DNA from: Neisseriaceae bacterium | Lineage (GTDB): Bacteria; Pseudomonadota; Gammaproteobacteria; Burkholderiales; Neisseriaceae | Reading direction: 5' to 3' | Length of the DNA: 64,000 bases | Assembly (NCBI GenBank): GCA_017934045.1 | Contig: JAGBKK010000027.1 | Span: 26,198-90,197 of the forward strand | In this document: positions 61,817 through 64,000 of the stretch, in pieces | Numbering within the stretch: the first letter of the stretch is position 1 | How the letters are laid out: every line of letters starts with the position of its first letter | The notes under the pieces: generated by a model | What the model saw: the letters and a program-made list of their open reading frames with translations, nothing else | Database searches by the model: none | Told to the model about the DNA's origin: nothing | Made by a program: the position numbers and the translations under genes

Positions 61817-61917
61817 TATAGTCAAACAACTTCAAAATGATAATGCGTAGGTGTCTTGCTGTATTCGTTTATACTGTCTTCGCCGCACCGTCTGTTATCC
61901 TTTTGAATTTGTTTGAC
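61817..61917. repeat. 101-base inverted-repeat element, copy 2
   Basis: Near-perfect 23-base terminal inverted repeats: GTCAAACAACTTCAAAATGA (61821 onward) and the complement of the block ending at 61917 differ at two positions. The interior (TTTATACTGTCTTCGCC) matches copy 1 at 32349-32427 on the opposite strand. No coding capacity. Its inner part also recalls, from memory, a neisserial repeat containing GTACTGTCTGCGGCTTCG. Confidence 0.72.
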
Positions 61918-61977
61918 GATAACTTCGTCATCTTTTTATGAATTTCATTCATAAAAGTTTGATACTTCGTATGAAAC
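61915..61977. repeat. Array of three small hairpins after the inverted-repeat element
   Basis: GACGA/TCGTC (61915-61929), a 10-bp stem with one bulge (61942 region, CTTTTTATGAA/TTCATAAAAG) and GTTTGATAC-TTC-GTATGAAAC with one mismatch (61957-61977). The last is nearly the same as the third hairpin at 9098-9116. Together with the element above this fills the 235-base gap between murG and the hydrolase gene. Confidence 0.6.
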
Positions 61978-62011
61978 AAATCAGGCAGGCTGAAAAACAA
62001 AAGTAACTTAT

Positions 62012-62629
62012 ATGACTTTACAAAAAACACTGAATATTCAAGGCAATGCTGGCAACTTATCGTGTTTGCTTATGCAACCTGAACAAACGCCACAAGGGGT
62101 AGCCGTGATACTGCACCCCAATCCCTTGCACGGTGGTACTAATCAAAATAAAGTGGTGCAAACTGCGGCGAAAGCGTTGCTGCAAAAGGGCTTTTTGTGC
62201 ATTTTGCCAAATTTGCGTGGCGTAGGTGAAAGTGCAGGACAACACGATTATGGCAAGGGCGAAACCGATGATGTGTTGTCGGTTTATGCGTTTTTGCAAC
62301 AAAATTATCCGCATTTAATCAATAACTTCGTTTTGGGCGGTTTTTCGTTTGGTGGCTATGTCGCCTGCCGTGCGGCTCAAATTGTGCCACCGCAACGCTT
62401 GTTGCTGATTGGTGCGGCGGTTAAACGCTATGCTGAACCTGCCCCATTTGTGCCTGATATAAATAAAACTCTGTTTATTCACGGTGCAGACGATGAAGTG
62501 GTGTCGCTTAATCAAGTATTCGATTGGTGCGGCGAACAAAATTTGCCTGTGGTGGTTATTCCCAAGGCGTCCCATTTTTTTCACGGCAAATTATTGCCGC
62601 TGGCTGATACGATTGAACGCTTTATTTAA
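62012..62629 (+). CDS. Alpha/beta hydrolase
   Basis: 205 residues. HPNPLHGGTNQNK oxyanion region, LPNLRGVGESAG, nucleophile Ser in GGFSFGGYVACRAA, Asp in HGADDEVVSLNQ and His in ASHFFHGKL. The family contains CocE/NonD-like small esterases and proteins of unknown substrate. No signal peptide. It replaces murC as the neighbour of murG. Confidence 0.85.
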   Translation: MTLQKTLNIQGNAGNLSCLLMQPEQTPQGVAVILHPNPLHGGTNQNKVVQTAAKALLQKGFLCILPNLRGVGESAGQHDYGKGETDDVLSVYAFLQQNYPHLINNFVLGGFSFGGYVACRAAQIVPPQRLLLIGAAVKRYAEPAPFVPDINKTLFIHGADDEVVSLNQVFDWCGEQNLPVVVIPKASHFFHGKLLPLADTIERFI

Positions 62630-62656
62630 ACTATGTTCAGGCTGCCTGAAAACAAA

Positions 62657-62686
62657 AAACCCTGCTTAAAGCAGGGTTTGTTTTTT
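62657..62686. terminator. Bidirectional terminator, hydrolase / autotransporter
   Basis: A 9-bp stem AAACCCTGC / GCAGGGTTT with the loop TTAAA. T runs follow on both strands, so it serves the convergent genes on each side. A DUS adjoins it at 62636-62650. Confidence 0.88.
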
Positions 62687-62698
62687 AACCACAACAAA

Positions 62699-64000
62699 TT
62701 AGAATTTAATGCCGATTTGCATGCCTGCACCTTTTCTGCGTCCGCCGAAGCCTTGGATTGAAGTGTCAATCTTGGCTTTGCCTGCTTTGATTGATACACC
62801 CAATTCGCCAATAGTTGTGCCACCTTTCACGGTTGGTGTGGGCAGCCTGAAACCTTGCCAAGACGCATTAGCTTTGCCATCAAATTCGTGTTCGTAAGCA
62901 ACACCTGCGAAAATGTTGGCTTTGTCGCTGTCCGCATGCGTTAAACGAGTGCCTACGCGAACGCGTTGCGATTCAATACTGTCAAAGTGATAGGTCTCGC
63001 CACTGGTGAGTTTGGCATCATCAGATGATATGCGTGTGTACATATATTTGCCATACACATCAACGCTGTTTGTGTCGTTAATGTTCAGCACTTGTCCCAC
63101 ACCAAGACTGGCACTTAAATAAGTACCGTCTGTTTCGTAGGAAACGCTGTTGCCACCTGCGTGCGTAAAGTCGTTGGACGAATAGTCGGTTTCGGTTTTA
63201 CCGCCTTTGACGCTACCTTGAACATACAAACCACTGTTAAATTTGTGGTTTGCTAAAACGCCTACGCCATAGTATTGGGTTTCGCCATCGCCACGAACGC
63301 CGTTGTCAAGGTAGGTGTCGTAATCGGCGGTGCCGTATTCGGCAAATACGCCTGCCAAGGTTGTGCCTGCACCTGATTTAATGTTGTGGGCATAACCTGC
63401 GTTGATATTTGCTCCTGTCATATCAATGTGGCTACCTGTTTTCACCATTTGATCATTGGCTGACGCATTGGCAAATGCTGAACCGCCATCAACTTCTTCG
63501 CTGATATTCATTGATGAATATAAATTGTTCAGGCTGCCTGAAAGGTTTTCAGACGCTTGATTGATAATGGTCGGTGCAACCAATCGTGCTTGTAACAGCG
63601 ATTTGGTATCAGGGTTAATGGTGGTTGTTCTGCCGCCTGTACCAGCACCTGTACCAGTACCTGTTCCAGTGCCAGTTCCTGTTCCAGTGCCACCGCCTGC
63701 ACCTGTGCCGCCACCTGTGCCAGTGCCACTGCCAGTTCCAGTGCCACCGCCTGTACCTGTACCGCCACCTGTACCAGTGCCGCCACCTGTACCAGTGCCG
63801 CCGCCTGTGCCAGTACCACCGCCTGTACCTGTACCGCCACCTGTGCCAGTACCACCGCCTGTGCCTGTGCCGCCGCCTGTGCCAGTACCACTACCTGTGC
63901 CAGTGCCGCCGCCAGTTCCAGTACCACCACCTGTGCCAGTGCCACCACCTGTGCCAGTGCCACCACCTGTGCCAGTGCCACCACCTGTGCCAGTGCCACC
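62699..64000 (-). CDS. Autotransporter, C-terminal part (partial at right edge)
   Basis: At least 433 residues; the frame is open to base 64000, so the start lies outside. From the right edge: about 120 residues of Gly/Thr repeat (GTGTGG units), a link GRTTTINPDTKSLLQARLVAP, then about 290 residues of beta-barrel with alternating aromatic strands, ending GIKF. The terminal Phe and the barrel match type V autotransporter translocators. The barrel would insert in the outer membrane and expose the missing N-terminal passenger. A DUS (63528-63542) encodes SGSLNN at the start of the barrel. Confidence 0.85.
   Translation of the reverse strand, partial: GGTGTGGGTGTGGGTGTGGGTGTGGGTGTGGGTGTGSGTGTGGGTGTGGGTGTGGGTGTGGGTGTGGGTGTGGGTGTGGGTGTGGGTGTGSGTGTGGGTGAGGGTGTGTGTGTGTGTGAGTGGRTTTINPDTKSLLQARLVAPTIINQASENLSGSLNNLYSSMNISEEVDGGSAFANASANDQMVKTGSHIDMTGANINAGYAHNIKSGAGTTLAGVFAEYGTADYDTYLDNGVRGDGETQYYGVGVLANHKFNSGLYVQGSVKGGKTETDYSSNDFTHAGGNSVSYETDGTYLSASLGVGQVLNINDTNSVDVYGKYMYTRISSDDAKLTSGETYHFDSIESQRVRVGTRLTHADSDKANIFAGVAYEHEFDGKANASWQGFRLPTPTVKGGTTIGELGVSIKAGKAKIDTSIQGFGGRRKGAGMQIGIKF
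63632..64000 (-). repeat. 18-base tandem repeat encoding Gly-Thr hexapeptides
   Basis: About 20 units with period 18, the plus-strand unit being CCACCTGTGCCAGTGCCA with variants. In the autotransporter frame each unit reads G-T-G-T-G-G with rare Ala or Ser. The right-hand copies are nearly identical and the left-hand ones more diverged, as expected for repeat growth. Changes by whole units keep the frame. Confidence 0.88.

Noticed and set aside
63529..63999. 156-residue frame rich in Ala/Leu/Gln/Val on the minus strand
   Set aside because: It is the repeat read in the wrong frame; the barrel frame continues unbroken through the repeat as Gly/Thr units.
63632..64000. CRISPR-like array
   Set aside because: Units are contiguous with no unique spacers and are translated as Gly/Thr repeats.

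Overview
The window is a 64 kb chromosomal segment of a member of the Neisseriaceae (Betaproteobacteria). The main evidence is a 15-base near-palindrome, TTCAGGC(A/T)GCCTGAA, with 46 complete copies by my eye count. It contains the DNA-uptake dialects known from Simonsiella (AGGCTGCCTGAA) on one strand and Kingella (AGGCAGCCTGAA) on the other. The split bacterioferritin pair, the H.8/Laz-like lipid-modified azurin, the cytochrome c' lipoprotein and the neisserial-style cell-wall genes fit the same family. The DUS dialect and the moderately AT-rich sequence point to the Simonsiella/Alysiella/Kingella side rather than Neisseria sensu stricto; the genus is an inference. I found no rRNA, tRNA, CRISPR array, prophage or intact insertion sequence.

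Layout. 1-2.5 kb: end of a dihydrolipoyl dehydrogenase gene and a run of three azurin-type copper protein genes. 2.8-9.9 kb: phosphate permease, Nudix hydrolase, Pat-type protein acetyltransferase, RnfB-like ferredoxin, rsmA. 10-12 kb: iron storage (bfd, bfrA, bfrB) and 5-formyl-THF cyclo-ligase. 12-34 kb: mostly housekeeping (mrp, lrp, plsC, gyrB, gpsA, acpP-fabF, argS, murU, grpE, ilvC) with hypothetical envelope proteins, a lone sugar-binding lipoprotein, PepSY proteins, a cytochrome c' and a fourth azurin. 34.3-50.1 kb: a surface-glycan region with four glycosyltransferase genes, complete rmlBADC (dTDP-L-rhamnose), rpoH, then wecB-wecC (UDP-ManNAc and UDP-ManNAcA), a 984-residue multidomain glycosyltransferase, a pyruvyltransferase and another glycosyltransferase. 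This stretch is AT-rich and nearly free of DUS. 50-62 kb: argG and a rearranged division/cell-wall (dcw) cluster, murF-mraY-[coiled-coil membrane protein, RelB/PIN toxin-antitoxin]-murD-ftsW-[secreted unknown]-murG. 62-64 kb: alpha/beta hydrolase and the C-terminal part of an autotransporter with a Gly/Thr hexapeptide repeat that runs off the right edge.

How the genes work together. Two nucleotide-sugar modules (rhamnose; ManNAc/ManNAcA) sit beside the transferases that would use them, but no flippase, polymerase or capsule exporter is in the window, so export must be encoded elsewhere. BfrA keeps the ferroxidase ligands and BfrB keeps the haem ligand, so they look like complementary subunits served by Bfd. 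MurU, MurF, MraY, MurD, MurG and FtsW cover peptidoglycan precursor recycling, synthesis and septal polymerisation.

The most interesting signals are the DUS desert over the glycan locus, a 12-C homopolymer in the wecB leader, accessory genes inserted between essential dcw genes, a two-member unknown secreted family with one member inside dcw, and a small inverted-repeat element present twice, one copy of which appears to supply the -35 box of an azurin gene.
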